Below are positions 8,925-16,792 of a stretch of 28,014 nucleotides of DNA, piece by piece (positions within the stretch are counted from its first letter, which is position 1; every line of letters starts with the position of its first letter). Below the pieces are notes generated by a model. It worked only from the letters and a program-made list of their open reading frames with translations, ran no database searches and was not told where the DNA came from. Position numbers and translations under genes: made by a program. Location of the stretch: contig CAZKYP010000016.1 in the NCBI GenBank assembly GCA_964556885.1, positions 1-28,014 of the forward strand. Reading direction: 5' to 3'. The DNA comes from CAZKYP01 sp964556885. Lineage in GTDB: Bacteria; Planctomycetota; Phycisphaerae; Sedimentisphaerales; Anaerobacaceae.

Positions 8925-9557
8925 TTGGCTATAACACTCCAGTGGCTGGGTCACGCCAGCTTTAAGATCTGTTACGAAGAGATGATAATATATATCGATC
9001 CATGGAAAATCAAAAAATCATCTCACGACGCCGGTTTGGTTCTAATCAGTCACGGTCATCACGACCATTACTCGCCGGGTGACATCGAAAAAGTAAGCAG
9101 GAACGGCACAAAACTTATCGCTTCGGCGGATGTCGTAGTAAAACAAAAAAACGGGGAATCACTAACGCCGGGAAATAATGCTGAATTCGAAGGCATGAGG
9201 ATTGAGGGTGTCCCGGCTTATAATCCGGACAAGCAGTTTCATCCTAAAAGCAACAAATGGCTTGGTTTTGTAATAGAGATTGGGGCAAAGAAAATTTACT
9301 ACGCAGGTGATACCGACATGACCGGGGAAATGACAGCATTAAAAGACATTGATATAGCGTTGTTGCCTGTCGGCGGAACATATACCATGGATGCAAAACA
9401 AGCGGCCGAGTCGACCGGATACATCAAGCCGAAACAGGCAATACCGTATCATTGGGGTGACATTGTCGGCGATGAAAACGATGCCGAAAAGTTCAGTAAA
9501 CTGGCACAGTGCGACGTAAAAATCCTGACCGTCGGACAAACATTGAGTATCGAATAG
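8925..9557 (+). CDS. UPF0173-type metal-dependent hydrolase (metallo-beta-lactamase fold)
   Basis: 210 residues. The start is TTG at 8925, fixed by a near-perfect AAAGGAGG (8912-8919) 5 nt upstream. The protein has the compact MBL fold of the UPF0173/YtkL family: WLGHAS at 7-12, the metal-binding HGHHDHY (43-49), AGDTD (127-131), LLPVGGTYTMD (147-156) and PYHWGD (174-179). The first two signatures supply the dinuclear metal site. The substrate is not known for the family. There is no signal peptide, so it is cytoplasmic. The small membrane protein begins 52 nt later and is probably cotranscribed. Confidence 0.92.
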   Translation: MAITLQWLGHASFKICYEEMIIYIDPWKIKKSSHDAGLVLISHGHHDHYSPGDIEKVSRNGTKLIASADVVVKQKNGESLTPGNNAEFEGMRIEGVPAYNPDKQFHPKSNKWLGFVIEIGAKKIYYAGDTDMTGEMTALKDIDIALLPVGGTYTMDAKQAAESTGYIKPKQAIPYHWGDIVGDENDAEKFSKLAQCDVKILTVGQTLSIE

Positions 9558-9609
9558 GACAAAATTACGGACATGACTTATAACTGATTTTGCAGGAGAT
9601 AATATAATC

Positions 9610-9831
9610 ATGACAACTAAAAATGCTACCCCATGGTTCCTGTGGCCTTTTGTTGCGGTGTGGGATCTGCTCGCATTGATAATTAATATAATCGGACGGA
9701 TATTAGCAGCCCTTCTCAGTTTGGTGCTTATGATTGTGGGTATTGCCTTAATAATAACCATTGCCGGAATACCAATCGGTATCCCGCTTGTCATCCTCGG
9801 GTTATTATTGATGGTAAGAAGCATTTTTTAA
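9610..9831 (+). CDS. Small two-helix integral membrane protein, function unknown
   Basis: 73 residues with AGGAG at 9594-9598, 11 nt before ATG. After a short polar start it is almost wholly hydrophobic: one segment about 9-44 and a second about 46-70 split by an IAGIPIGIP turn, ending with positively charged MVRSIF. Small proteins with the ending GIPLVILGLLLM-R-F are common and uncharacterised. It follows the UPF0173 hydrolase on the same strand. Confidence 0.75.
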   Translation: MTTKNATPWFLWPFVAVWDLLALIINIIGRILAALLSLVLMIVGIALIITIAGIPIGIPLVILGLLLMVRSIF

Positions 9832-10029
9832 TGATTGTTATTTTAACGATTCCAACTCATCTCAAAGTACTGCTGCCTTCAGAATGTCAAGATACTGAGC
9901 ATTAGGTTTTAAGAATCTCGAATTTAGGAATTTCCTGCCCGAATAACATATCCATTATGTCGATGGAACCGCTGGAAATAGATTTGTTACTGTTTTGGCA
10001 CATTGGTATTCCGAGAACAATTATTCCGG

Positions 10030-10064
10030 TTGAGGCGTAAATCTAACAGGGGGGTACGCCTCAA
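10030..10064 (+). repeat. 10-bp perfect inverted repeat upstream of the coiled-coil gene
   Basis: TTGAGGCGTA (10030-10039) and TACGCCTCAA (10055-10064) are perfect complements around a 15-nt loop with a GGGGGG run. A third partial copy (AGGCGTAAA, 10076-10084) follows. It may be a terminator of the preceding pair, though a T-run is absent, or a regulatory hairpin or operator for the gene at 10115. Confidence 0.45.
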
Positions 10065-10114
10065 ATTATTGAGTCAGGCGTAAAAAATGAACTAAACGGA
10101 TCTTTATAGAAAAT

Positions 10115-10408
10115 ATGAGACTTACAACAGAACAACGTCTTGCGGCTTTGGAAAGAGATAATATAGTGCTTAATGACACAGTAAAGATGCTGCATAAACT
10201 TCTTAAAGAACAGCGAAAGTTGATTAATGAATATATTACTCAGAAGGTTATCTCTGCAACCCAGAGCGATGGCCAAAAAAGCAATGTTCGTCCTGAAGAC
10301 GCCTTGTATACTTTTATTTGCAAACGCCGGTTTGATAATCTTGAAAAACGAATGGAAAAAATTCACCGATTGGCGGAGAAGCCAAAATATGAGTTAAGGG
10401 CCAGTTAG
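10115..10408 (+). CDS. Small coiled-coil protein, function unknown
   Basis: 97 residues. Residues 1-45 (MRLTTEQRLAALERDNIVL and the following VKMLHKLLKEQRKLINEYI) form a heptad-like helical coiled coil, followed by a polar linker and a second helix (69-90). There is no signal peptide or membrane helix. The Shine-Dalgarno is poor, so the start is less certain. The amphipathic helical composition makes this strand more credible than the overlapping antisense frame. I do not recognise the family. Confidence 0.6.
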   Translation: MRLTTEQRLAALERDNIVLNDTVKMLHKLLKEQRKLINEYITQKVISATQSDGQKSNVRPEDALYTFICKRRFDNLEKRMEKIHRLAEKPKYELRAS

Positions 10409-10432
10409 AATTTTAAGATTTTAATATACAAC

Positions 10433-11665
10433 TTATCGGTTTGTTTCAGGTAAATCAAGAATCTTATGACATCTCGGGCATTCCACATTTTTTGCCTTGA
10501 AGTTCGGCGGAATTTTCAATTTTAAGCCGCACGCACAGGTTAAAAACACGAACTGGTTTACTTTTCGCATTATATCGCCGACCTGTCGCATCTGGCTTTG
10601 GGTACGCTGTTCTTTTTTGTCTTTATCCCCGGCTTCCCGTAAAGTAATCTGTTCCTTTGTTAGTGCAGCAGGCGGCACAACTGTTTTTTTATGGGTTACG
10701 CTGCTGAAGGAATCGGAATAATCCTTGAAAGAGGCGCCATACGTCATATTTCTCAAAATCCTTATTCTCTCCGAAATTGGGGGATGAGTGCTGGTCCAGT
10801 CGGAAAGCTTCATCTGTCCTTTTTTCTTGAAAGGATTGACAATATACATTGGAGCAGTAACTTTATTTACCGTGGCTAACTGGGGAGACGGGTCATTTGC
10901 TATTTTCTCCAGAGCGCTTGCGAGGCCCTCCGGATAGCGGGTTAATCTCGCCGCTCCCGCGTCGGCGAGATATTCACGTCGCCGCGATATTGCAAAATAC
11001 AGAAGGTATGCGAATATCGGCGCGAGTATGGCGGCGAGGATCGCAATTACCATCATGATAATCTGTGCTTCGCCCCCGCCTTTACCGCCGCTGGAATATC
11101 TTCGACGCGATCCCATAGAGCTGTAAAACATGCCCCGTAAAAAAACCTGTGAGAGCAAAACGATTGAACCAAGCATTATTCCGGCCAGTGTAACGAAGAG
11201 AATGTCACGATGGAGAATATGGCTCATCTCGTGTGCGATAACACCCTGAAGTTCATCACGATTGAGTTTGGCCAGCAATCCCACCGTTACTGCGACCGAT
11301 GCTGTTTTTGGGCTTCGCCCTGTTGCAAAGGCGTTTGGTGACGGATCATTTATAATGTAAATCTTGGGCATGGCCGGAAGACCGGCGGCGATTTTCATCT
11401 CCTCGACGACGTTGAAAAGCTGGGGGTGCACATCATGGGTAATCGGCTGGGCTTTGCTTGCGGCAAGTAAGATCTGATCGCCGCTCGAAAAGCTGACAAG
11501 GGTAAGCACAAACCAGATTACCGTCGCAATTATCAGACCGAAAAAACCACCTTCAGTGCCGAAGAATCCAAGCCCGATTATAAAACCCAAAAGCAGCAAG
11601 ACCACCGCCATTAAAACCATCAAAACGATGGAGCTTCGTCTATTGGCACGTATCAATTCCCACAT
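10433..11665 (-). CDS. htpX: HtpX-like M48 membrane zinc metalloprotease with C-terminal zinc ribbon
   Basis: 410 residues, over 100 longer than classical HtpX (about 290). M48B proteases cleave damaged inner-membrane proteins. N-terminal membrane helices lie at about 13-35 and 41-60, further ones at about 155-178 and 201-226. The zinc site is HEMSH (145-149) with Glu231 in RREYLAD as third ligand; STHPPISERI (292-301) is the conserved downstream motif. The extra C-terminus has a CxC-x16-CxxC ribbon (Cys377, 379, 396, 399) ending KILDLP, typical of planctomycete zinc-ribbon tails. It follows lemA by 51 nt, the usual LemA-HtpX pairing. Confidence 0.93.
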   Translation of the reverse strand: MWELIRANRRSSIVLMVLMAVVLLLLGFIIGLGFFGTEGGFFGLIIATVIWFVLTLVSFSSGDQILLAASKAQPITHDVHPQLFNVVEEMKIAAGLPAMPKIYIINDPSPNAFATGRSPKTASVAVTVGLLAKLNRDELQGVIAHEMSHILHRDILFVTLAGIMLGSIVLLSQVFLRGMFYSSMGSRRRYSSGGKGGGEAQIIMMVIAILAAILAPIFAYLLYFAISRRREYLADAGAARLTRYPEGLASALEKIANDPSPQLATVNKVTAPMYIVNPFKKKGQMKLSDWTSTHPPISERIRILRNMTYGASFKDYSDSFSSVTHKKTVVPPAALTKEQITLREAGDKDKKEQRTQSQMRQVGDIMRKVNQFVFLTCACGLKLKIPPNFKAKNVECPRCHKILDLPETNR

Positions 11666-11716
11666 TATTTATGATCCCTTGCCGTTGAACAACGCAGTCT
11701 TGCGGTAAACAAACGA

Positions 11717-12289
11717 TTAAGAAAAACTGACCTTGGGAACTTCACGTTCCGCGGCAACTTTGATCTCGAAGAAATCGCGTTTGTCAAATTTGAATATACC
11801 GGCAACAATGTTCGAAGGAAACATCTGAATCTTGTTGTTGAACCCTAAAACCTGGTCGTTGTAGCTTTGTCTGGCAAAAGCGATTCTGTTCTCGGTAGCA
11901 CTCAGCTCTTCCTGGAGTGAAAGGAAATTCTGATTAGCCTTCAAGTCCGGATAATTCTCCACCACCAGCATGAACTTGCTGAGCGCTTCGCCAAGAACGC
12001 CTTCGGCTTTCGAAGCATCGGCGACCGATTTGGCGCCCATAGCCTGGCTTCGGGCGTTTGTTATGGCCTCGAAAGTCCCACGCTCATGTTTCATATAGCC
12101 TTTGGCGGTTTCGACAAGATTTGGAATCAGATCGTGCCGGCGCTTAAGCTGAACGTCTATTTGGGACCAGGCGTTGTCAACCTGGTTCCGAAGCCGTATA
12201 AGCGCGTTATAAAGGCCGATCACAAAAAAGACAAGTAAGATCGGAATGCCAAGGAAAATCAAAATAGCAAGAATAATCGGTCCCGACAT
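11717..12289 (-). CDS. lemA: LemA family membrane-anchored protein
   Basis: 190 residues, normal for LemA. One N-terminal membrane helix (about 4-27) is followed by the helical bundle domain with the family motifs LRNQVDNAWSQIDVQLKRR (33-51), DLIPNLVETAKGYMKHE (53-69), ITNARSQA (76-83) and NRIAFARQSYND (132-143). Start ATG has GGAG about 8 nt upstream. LemA proteins often sit beside htpX or TPM-domain genes and their biochemical role is unsettled; an envelope stress or protease-partner role is likely from context. Confidence 0.93.
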   Translation of the reverse strand: MSGPIILAILIFLGIPILLVFFVIGLYNALIRLRNQVDNAWSQIDVQLKRRHDLIPNLVETAKGYMKHERGTFEAITNARSQAMGAKSVADASKAEGVLGEALSKFMLVVENYPDLKANQNFLSLQEELSATENRIAFARQSYNDQVLGFNNKIQMFPSNIVAGIFKFDKRDFFEIKVAAEREVPKVSFS

Positions 12290-12325
12290 AATTAATCTCC
12301 ATCTATAGAAAACATCTTACAGGTT

Positions 12326-12415
12326 CTATGAAGATTTCATCTTCATTACTACTGCGATAACAAGAATAACAACTGCTACTACAACTAAAACTGTGTTGAA
12401 TGTGCTCCAAGCCAT
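12326..12415 (-). CDS. 29-residue single-pass membrane peptide
   Basis: On the minus strand an ATG at 12415 opens 29 codons ending in TAG at 12326. The peptide begins MAWSTFNTVL, has a run of Val/Ala/Ile/Leu from about residue 9 to 23, and ends in a basic MKMKSS tail, so a single membrane helix with cytoplasmic C-terminus is expected. AAAGGAG lies 7 nt upstream of the ATG and touches the stop codon of the zf-TFIIB gene (13-nt gap), which implies translational coupling. It lies 36 nt before lemA. The strong ribosome site, operon position and hydrophobic composition support a real gene; function is unknown. Confidence 0.7.
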   Translation of the reverse strand: MAWSTFNTVLVVVAVVILVIAVVMKMKSS

Positions 12416-12428
12416 AATTGTACTCCTT

Positions 12429-12827
12429 TCATAAAGTGTTATCATGACCAAACATATCAGTTAGTAACATCTGAATCTTGTTTTCATTATCAAGTTTTGC
12501 TCTGTTGAAGATATCGAAAAGCTCCCCCCTGTCGAACCAAAGACCATCACCTTTGTAGCATCTGTCGATAAGCAAAACGGGCGTCGAATCACCAACGATA
12601 ATCTTCTGCATTTTCCGGTCACAAATGGGACATTTGCGAATCCTTTCCGAGCACTGAGAGTTAACTTTGAACGAGTTAATCAGCTTTCTGGCTTTTTCCG
12701 ACTCGCCGAGCAGAAGCTCAAGCTCGCCGGCGTCAAGCCAAATACCGCCGCAGTCCGTGCAATAATCAATCTCTACATTCTCAAGTTCGAGAGTAATCAT
12801 TGCGTTTGTACAAACTGGACAATCCAT
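12429..12827 (-). CDS. Two-finger zf-TFIIB domain protein
   Basis: 132 residues. The first finger is CPVC (3-6) with CTDCGGIWLDAGELELLL (23-40), a canonical zf-TFIIB ribbon. The second is CPIC (66-69) with DRCYKGDGLWFDRGELFDI (88-106), where the last cysteine of the usual CxxC is missing and the spacing is the variant seen in many two-finger members. The protein is soluble. It is the first gene of the leftward operon with the 29-aa peptide, lemA and htpX, and the last gene of that operon also has a zinc ribbon. Its role is unknown; nucleic-acid or protein binding is inferred from the fold. Confidence 0.88.
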   Translation of the reverse strand: MDCPVCTNAMITLELENVEIDYCTDCGGIWLDAGELELLLGESEKARKLINSFKVNSQCSERIRKCPICDRKMQKIIVGDSTPVLLIDRCYKGDGLWFDRGELFDIFNRAKLDNENKIQMLLTDMFGHDNTL

Positions 12828-13368
12828 AGCTACAAATCCAAGACCAAATTTATTGTTTAACTAATGAACAATCCTGCATATCCGGTGCTGATAAAAAACC
12901 CACTAATTTAACAGGATGATTCTACTAAATAAGACGCAATATGATATAAAAAAATCAAAAAATTAAACTTTGATATTTATTTTTTCTTTAATTTTGTTTT
13001 CTCTTTTATGAACCCGCTACTGCAACAATAGCAAGCACTTATACTAAATACATCGGTTCGTGACGTCAATACAAGAAATTTTTCTAATAGGATGACATGT
13101 CGATAAGGATAAGAGAGCAGGCTCGTAACTTGAACCGTAACCGGCCATAACGCATGTAAAAAATCAGAGATTGAATCAATTCGATAAAGTGTGTTTTATC
13201 AAAAGCCTGTTCATAAGTCCCGCATTAACCGTATTTTGCATAATATCCGAGAAATTCAGGCATGTTTTCAGACAAAATATTTATTCTTGACTACAACAGT
13301 TTAATTGGTTATTGATTAACAATCTTATAATGATGACTACCTATAGCTAAAATTGAAGGCACGCGGAT
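12828..13368. other. Divergent intergenic region, AT-rich, no gene seen
   Basis: 541 bases between the leftward zf-TFIIB operon and the rightward amidohydrolase gene. It is very AT-rich near 12940-13010 (long A and T tracts). No ORF with a ribosome site, no tRNA, tmRNA or RNase P signature was found. Only a possible promoter next to the rightward gene (13305-13331) was noted. Confidence 0.5.
13305..13331 (+). promoter_or_regulatory. Possible promoter for the amidohydrolase-transporter pair
   Basis: A perfect TATAAT (13326-13331) is preceded by TTGGTT (13305-13310) at a short 15-nt spacing, 38 nt before the ATG at 13369. The -10 is good; the -35 and spacing are weak. Confidence 0.35.
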
Positions 13369-14154
13369 ATGATAGTTGATTGTCATACACATGTAAATCG
13401 TATATCCGATGAGATTGAAATAACCGAGCATTTGACAGCGGCGGAAACGGTCGACGCGTGTATAGTGCTGGCATCAGTTAATGGGTCATGTGACGACACT
13501 AATAAAAAACTTGCCGAATATGTCAACAAGCACAAAGATAAACTAATAGGTTTCGCCGTGTTTGATCCGGGCAAAGACAAAATCAACATTAACAATCTGA
13601 AACACATAAAAGAAAAATTAGGATTTAAAGGAACGGTTTTATATTGCTCGTCCTGCGGTTTTCATCCGAGTCACAGCAAGGCGATGCTGTTTTACGAGAT
13701 GGCTCAGGAACTTGCACTTCCCATTTTCTTTCACAACGGAGGTTGTAATTATAAGGCGGATGCTGTTCTGGAATACGCTCAACCGTTTCTTTTGGACGGA
13801 GTGGCCAAGGAATTTCCTGGTTTGAAAATTATTATCGGAAATATGGGCATCCCTTTCATAGAGCAGACTTTATCGATGGTAGCCAAACATAAAAATGTCT
13901 TCGCGGATTTGACGATAAGACCGAACAGTCTTTGGCAGACTTACAATATGGTAATGTCGGCGCATGAGTATGGAGTTATGGATAAATTATTATTCGGCAG
14001 CGGATTCCCGTCATGTAAAGCAGGCCAATGTATAGAGACATTGCTCGGCTTCAATATGCTTTTGGCGGACACAAATTTACCTACAGTACCGAGAGGCAGT
14101 ATACGGAACGTTATCGATCGCGATACGCTGGAATTGCTCGGAATAAAAATTTAA
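13369..14154 (+). CDS. Amidohydrolase-family (COG2159-like) TIM-barrel protein with altered metal site
   Basis: 261 residues. The N-terminal MIVDCHTHVN gives the first two metal histidines (6 and 8). FHNGG (121-125) keeps the third-strand His (122). Two later sites differ from the amidohydrolase_2 pattern: IIIGNMG (154-160) has Asn158 where LGHxG has His, and LLFGSGFP (207-214) has Gly212 where the catalytic Asp of GSDxP should be. The fold assignment is firm, the hydrolase activity is doubtful. Several Cys residues (92, 95, 96) cluster. A weak GAAGG precedes the ATG. The symporter gene begins 89 nt later on the same strand, suggesting that the two act on a common small molecule. Confidence 0.85.
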   Translation: MIVDCHTHVNRISDEIEITEHLTAAETVDACIVLASVNGSCDDTNKKLAEYVNKHKDKLIGFAVFDPGKDKININNLKHIKEKLGFKGTVLYCSSCGFHPSHSKAMLFYEMAQELALPIFFHNGGCNYKADAVLEYAQPFLLDGVAKEFPGLKIIIGNMGIPFIEQTLSMVAKHKNVFADLTIRPNSLWQTYNMVMSAHEYGVMDKLLFGSGFPSCKAGQCIETLLGFNMLLADTNLPTVPRGSIRNVIDRDTLELLGIKI

Positions 14155-14243
14155 CAGCGTATGGTTCAAACGTAAAAGTCGTGAAACCAAAAGAGCACAA
14201 GAGATATAAAGTTAAATAAGGATACAAAAAGAGATAATCCGCA

Positions 14244-16325
14244 ATGTCTGAGCTTCTGGAAGGTCAAAGAGAAAGTTGGGGAAGCCGAGGAGGATTCATT
14301 CTTGCGGCAATTGGTTCTGCGGTCGGTTTAGGCAATTTATGGGGATTTCCTTACAAACTTTATAGCTACGGGGGTGGCGCCTTCCTGATTCCGTATATAA
14401 TTGCACTATTCGTAATCGGCGTCCCCATCATGATTCTCGAATTCAGCCTGGGGCACTACACTCAGCGAGCGGCGCCTGACGCATTCAAGCGGGGACACAA
14501 GCGCTTCGAGATAGCAGGCTGGTGGGGAATTGTCCTTACATTTGTGATAATCACTTATTACCCCGTGATTCTTGCATATTGTTACAGTTTTTTGTGGTAT
14601 AGCATCGTCGGGATATTTAACGGCGGAGAGCTGCCCTGGTCCGGCCGCGGAGTTGAAGGTGTCGAGAACGCCGCACGTTTTTTCAACGAGACATATCTGG
14701 GAAAAACGGACGGCCCGAGTTTAGGTGCAATCCGATGGAACATCGTTGGGCCGCTGCTGCTTACCTGGCTGTCAATGTATCTTTGTATCTTCAAGGGTGT
14801 TCGGCTTGTCGGCAAGATAGTCTGGTTAACAGTCCCCCTGCCATGGTTAATGCTGTTAATACTGACAATTCGGGGATTAACTCTCGAAGGGAGCATGCAG
14901 GGGTTGGCATATTATCTTGACCCGGTCTGGTCCGAGCTTGCAAAACCAATCACCTGGCGGTATGCATTCGGCCAGGTTTTCTTCTCACTAACCCTTGCCT
15001 TCGGGGTCATGATTACTTATGCAAGTTTCCTTCATAGGAAAAGCGACCTCAATAATAACGCCGCAATTATATGTGTCGCAGATTTTGCAACGAGCTTTGT
15101 AGCCGGACTGGCAGTGTTTGCCACATTGGGTGGAATGGCCTTTGTGACACAGCAGGCAGGCAATCCTGTAGCTGTTCAGAATGTGGCCGAAGGCGGGCCG
15201 AGTCTTGCATTCGTGGCATTTCCGTATGCGCTCGCGCAACTACCGCATTCGGCGTGGTTTAGCTTCGTCTTCTTCTTTGCCCTCATCACTTTGGGAATTG
15301 ATTCGGCCTTTTCAATGACCGAATCGATACTGGCAAGTATTGTTGATAAAACCGGATGGCACAGGAGTATTGTTCTTCCCATCTTGAGTGTCGTGGGATT
15401 TTGCCTGAGTGTTATTTTTATAACAGAAGGCGGATTTAACTGGCTCGGAACCATCGACGGATTCGTCAACGGTACATGGGGCGTGGCATTCATGGGGCTT
15501 TTGGAGTGCGTTATACTCGGCTGGCTGTGGCGTGTGGATATATTAAGGCGCCACGCAAACAGTCGAAGCGACTGGAAATTGGGAAAATGGTGGGATTATT
15601 CCATTCGGATGGTAATTCCGGTAGTTCTCGGAACATTGTTCTTCTGGCAGCTTTTTGACGATGTTGGCAGCGGAGGTTTACTGAAAACATCCGAGGGTAA
15701 CTGGATTTTACCGAACTGCGTTGGGCTTGGAATCATAGCATTAGTGCCGATTGTCTCCCTGGTTCTGTCACTCGTTAAAAACCGCACCGATGTCAAAGAA
15801 CAAGCCCGGCCCGAAAAAGATTTGACTGTTAACGGCAGATTCGCCGGCATAATAACACTACTGGGAGCTTTAATTGTCATCAGTATCTTACTAATCCGGT
15901 TCTCGGTTTCGTTACAACAGACTACTAAAGATGTTTTGCTTTGGACATCGCTGATTGTTGGTGTTATTACGATGCTGATAAGCAACTTTCTACTGGATAA
16001 ATACAATACCTCTAAAAGCCAAATATCATGGTTTACAAGATGGGCGGGAATCATATCGACAATAGGCGCCAGTGCATCTGTTGCGATAATCCTGACCGGA
16101 CTTTCGCAGAAAGAGGGAATAAAAGAAACAACTACGATTCGCGACAAATTAAGCGGCGTTTCCTATATCATTCTTGCCGTCGTTTTCCTGATAATCATTG
16201 GAGGTCTGGCATGGTGTTTTTATAAGGCCCTTACGGCGGCCGGCAGAGACACCAGTATTCAGCACCCCGATGAAGTCGGCGATGAATTGCTGCAACAGGA
16301 ATCCTCGGATATCTGGGATGCCTGA
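14244..16325 (+). CDS. Neurotransmitter:sodium symporter (SNF/NSS) family transporter
   Basis: 693 residues, longer than typical bacterial NSS proteins (about 450-550). These carry amino acids or amines into the cell with sodium. TM1 has the unwound sodium and substrate site GSAVGLGNLWGFPY (residues about 24-37), followed by YGGGAFLIPYI in the next segment; the Arg of the usual WRFPY outer gate is Gly. The motif GVMITYASF marks TM7 and TLGIDSAFSMTES marks TM8, where the Asp-Ser pair resembles the Na2 site of animal-type members. Beyond the core, extra hydrophobic segments occur (about 525-550, 563-582, 597-620, 637-660) before a polar tail. It lies behind the amidohydrolase-like gene and is probably cotranscribed. 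Confidence 0.93.
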   Translation: MSELLEGQRESWGSRGGFILAAIGSAVGLGNLWGFPYKLYSYGGGAFLIPYIIALFVIGVPIMILEFSLGHYTQRAAPDAFKRGHKRFEIAGWWGIVLTFVIITYYPVILAYCYSFLWYSIVGIFNGGELPWSGRGVEGVENAARFFNETYLGKTDGPSLGAIRWNIVGPLLLTWLSMYLCIFKGVRLVGKIVWLTVPLPWLMLLILTIRGLTLEGSMQGLAYYLDPVWSELAKPITWRYAFGQVFFSLTLAFGVMITYASFLHRKSDLNNNAAIICVADFATSFVAGLAVFATLGGMAFVTQQAGNPVAVQNVAEGGPSLAFVAFPYALAQLPHSAWFSFVFFFALITLGIDSAFSMTESILASIVDKTGWHRSIVLPILSVVGFCLSVIFITEGGFNWLGTIDGFVNGTWGVAFMGLLECVILGWLWRVDILRRHANSRSDWKLGKWWDYSIRMVIPVVLGTLFFWQLFDDVGSGGLLKTSEGNWILPNCVGLGIIALVPIVSLVLSLVKNRTDVKEQARPEKDLTVNGRFAGIITLLGALIVISILLIRFSVSLQQTTKDVLLWTSLIVGVITMLISNFLLDKYNTSKSQISWFTRWAGIISTIGASASVAIILTGLSQKEGIKETTTIRDKLSGVSYIILAVVFLIIIGGLAWCFYKALTAAGRDTSIQHPDEVGDELLQQESSDIWDA

Positions 16326-16359
16326 TGAGTAAATCGACTTAAAAACCAGAAGTAATATG

Positions 16360-16629
16360 CTATTTCGGTTTAAAACCTTTGACTGAATTACCCGTATATT
16401 TCGAGCAGCATTTCTCCAAATCAACATCGCTTATATTGGCCAATGTACAAAGCCAGGCAAAAACATCGGCAAATTCACCTTCTTTGCCTTCGTGATCTTC
16501 GGAGACAAGAGCGGTTGAAAGCTCCCCTACTTCTTCAATAAACCACATAAACGTAGCCGGAATACCTCTTTGCCTGTCACGTTCTTCATATTTCCGGGAG
16601 ATAATACGTTGAAATTCACTGATATGCAT
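16360..16629 (-). CDS. MazG-like nucleotide pyrophosphohydrolase
   Basis: 89 residues, one all-alpha MazG-type domain. The metal-binding pattern is visible: EEVGE (32-36) and, after the helix turn, EFADVFAWL (52-60), giving the ExxE-ExxD arrangement. Such short proteins hydrolyse (d)NTPs to monophosphate and pyrophosphate, often for house-cleaning. It ends in a GFKPK tail. It is convergent with the symporter gene (34-nt gap). ATG start at 16629. Confidence 0.88.
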   Translation of the reverse strand: MHISEFQRIISRKYEERDRQRGIPATFMWFIEEVGELSTALVSEDHEGKEGEFADVFAWLCTLANISDVDLEKCCSKYTGNSVKGFKPK

Positions 16630-16731
16630 GTCAAAGACACCTAAAATATAAAAACTGAAAGATTGATTAAAAATACCTTCACGTAATTCCGATTATTATA
16701 ATATAACTTAAAAGGCTTATAAGCAAAAAAC

Positions 16732-16760
16732 TTGACATTTTAACTATTGTAATATAGGAT
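16732..16760 (+). promoter_or_regulatory. Sigma70-type promoter of the STAS/anti-sigma pair
   Basis: A perfect TTGACA (16732-16737) and TAGGAT (16755-16760) are separated by 17 nt. Transcription would start near 16767, about 26 nt upstream of the ATG of the STAS gene. Confidence 0.65.
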
Positions 16761-16792
16761 TCGGCTGATTTTTAACCTTTTTGGAGATTATC

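Noticed and set aside
9902..10003. 33-codon minus-strand ORF (starts MCQNSNKS, ends FEILKT) in the gap after the small membrane protein
   Set aside because: The amino-acid composition looks protein-like but there is no ribosome site, no family match I recognise and no neighbour on that strand close enough to form an operon. Not enough support.
10061..10366. Minus-strand ORF overlapping the coiled-coil gene
   Set aside because: Composition is rich in Phe, Ile and Cys as expected of an antisense shadow; the plus-strand frame has coherent heptads.
15596..16147. 183-codon minus-strand ORF inside the symporter gene
   Set aside because: It mirrors the codon pattern of the transporter on the other strand and has no ribosome site or family motif.
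16322..16350. CTGATGAG string resembling a hammerhead ribozyme core
   Set aside because: No matching GAAA segment or flanking stems; it overlaps the end of the symporter gene.
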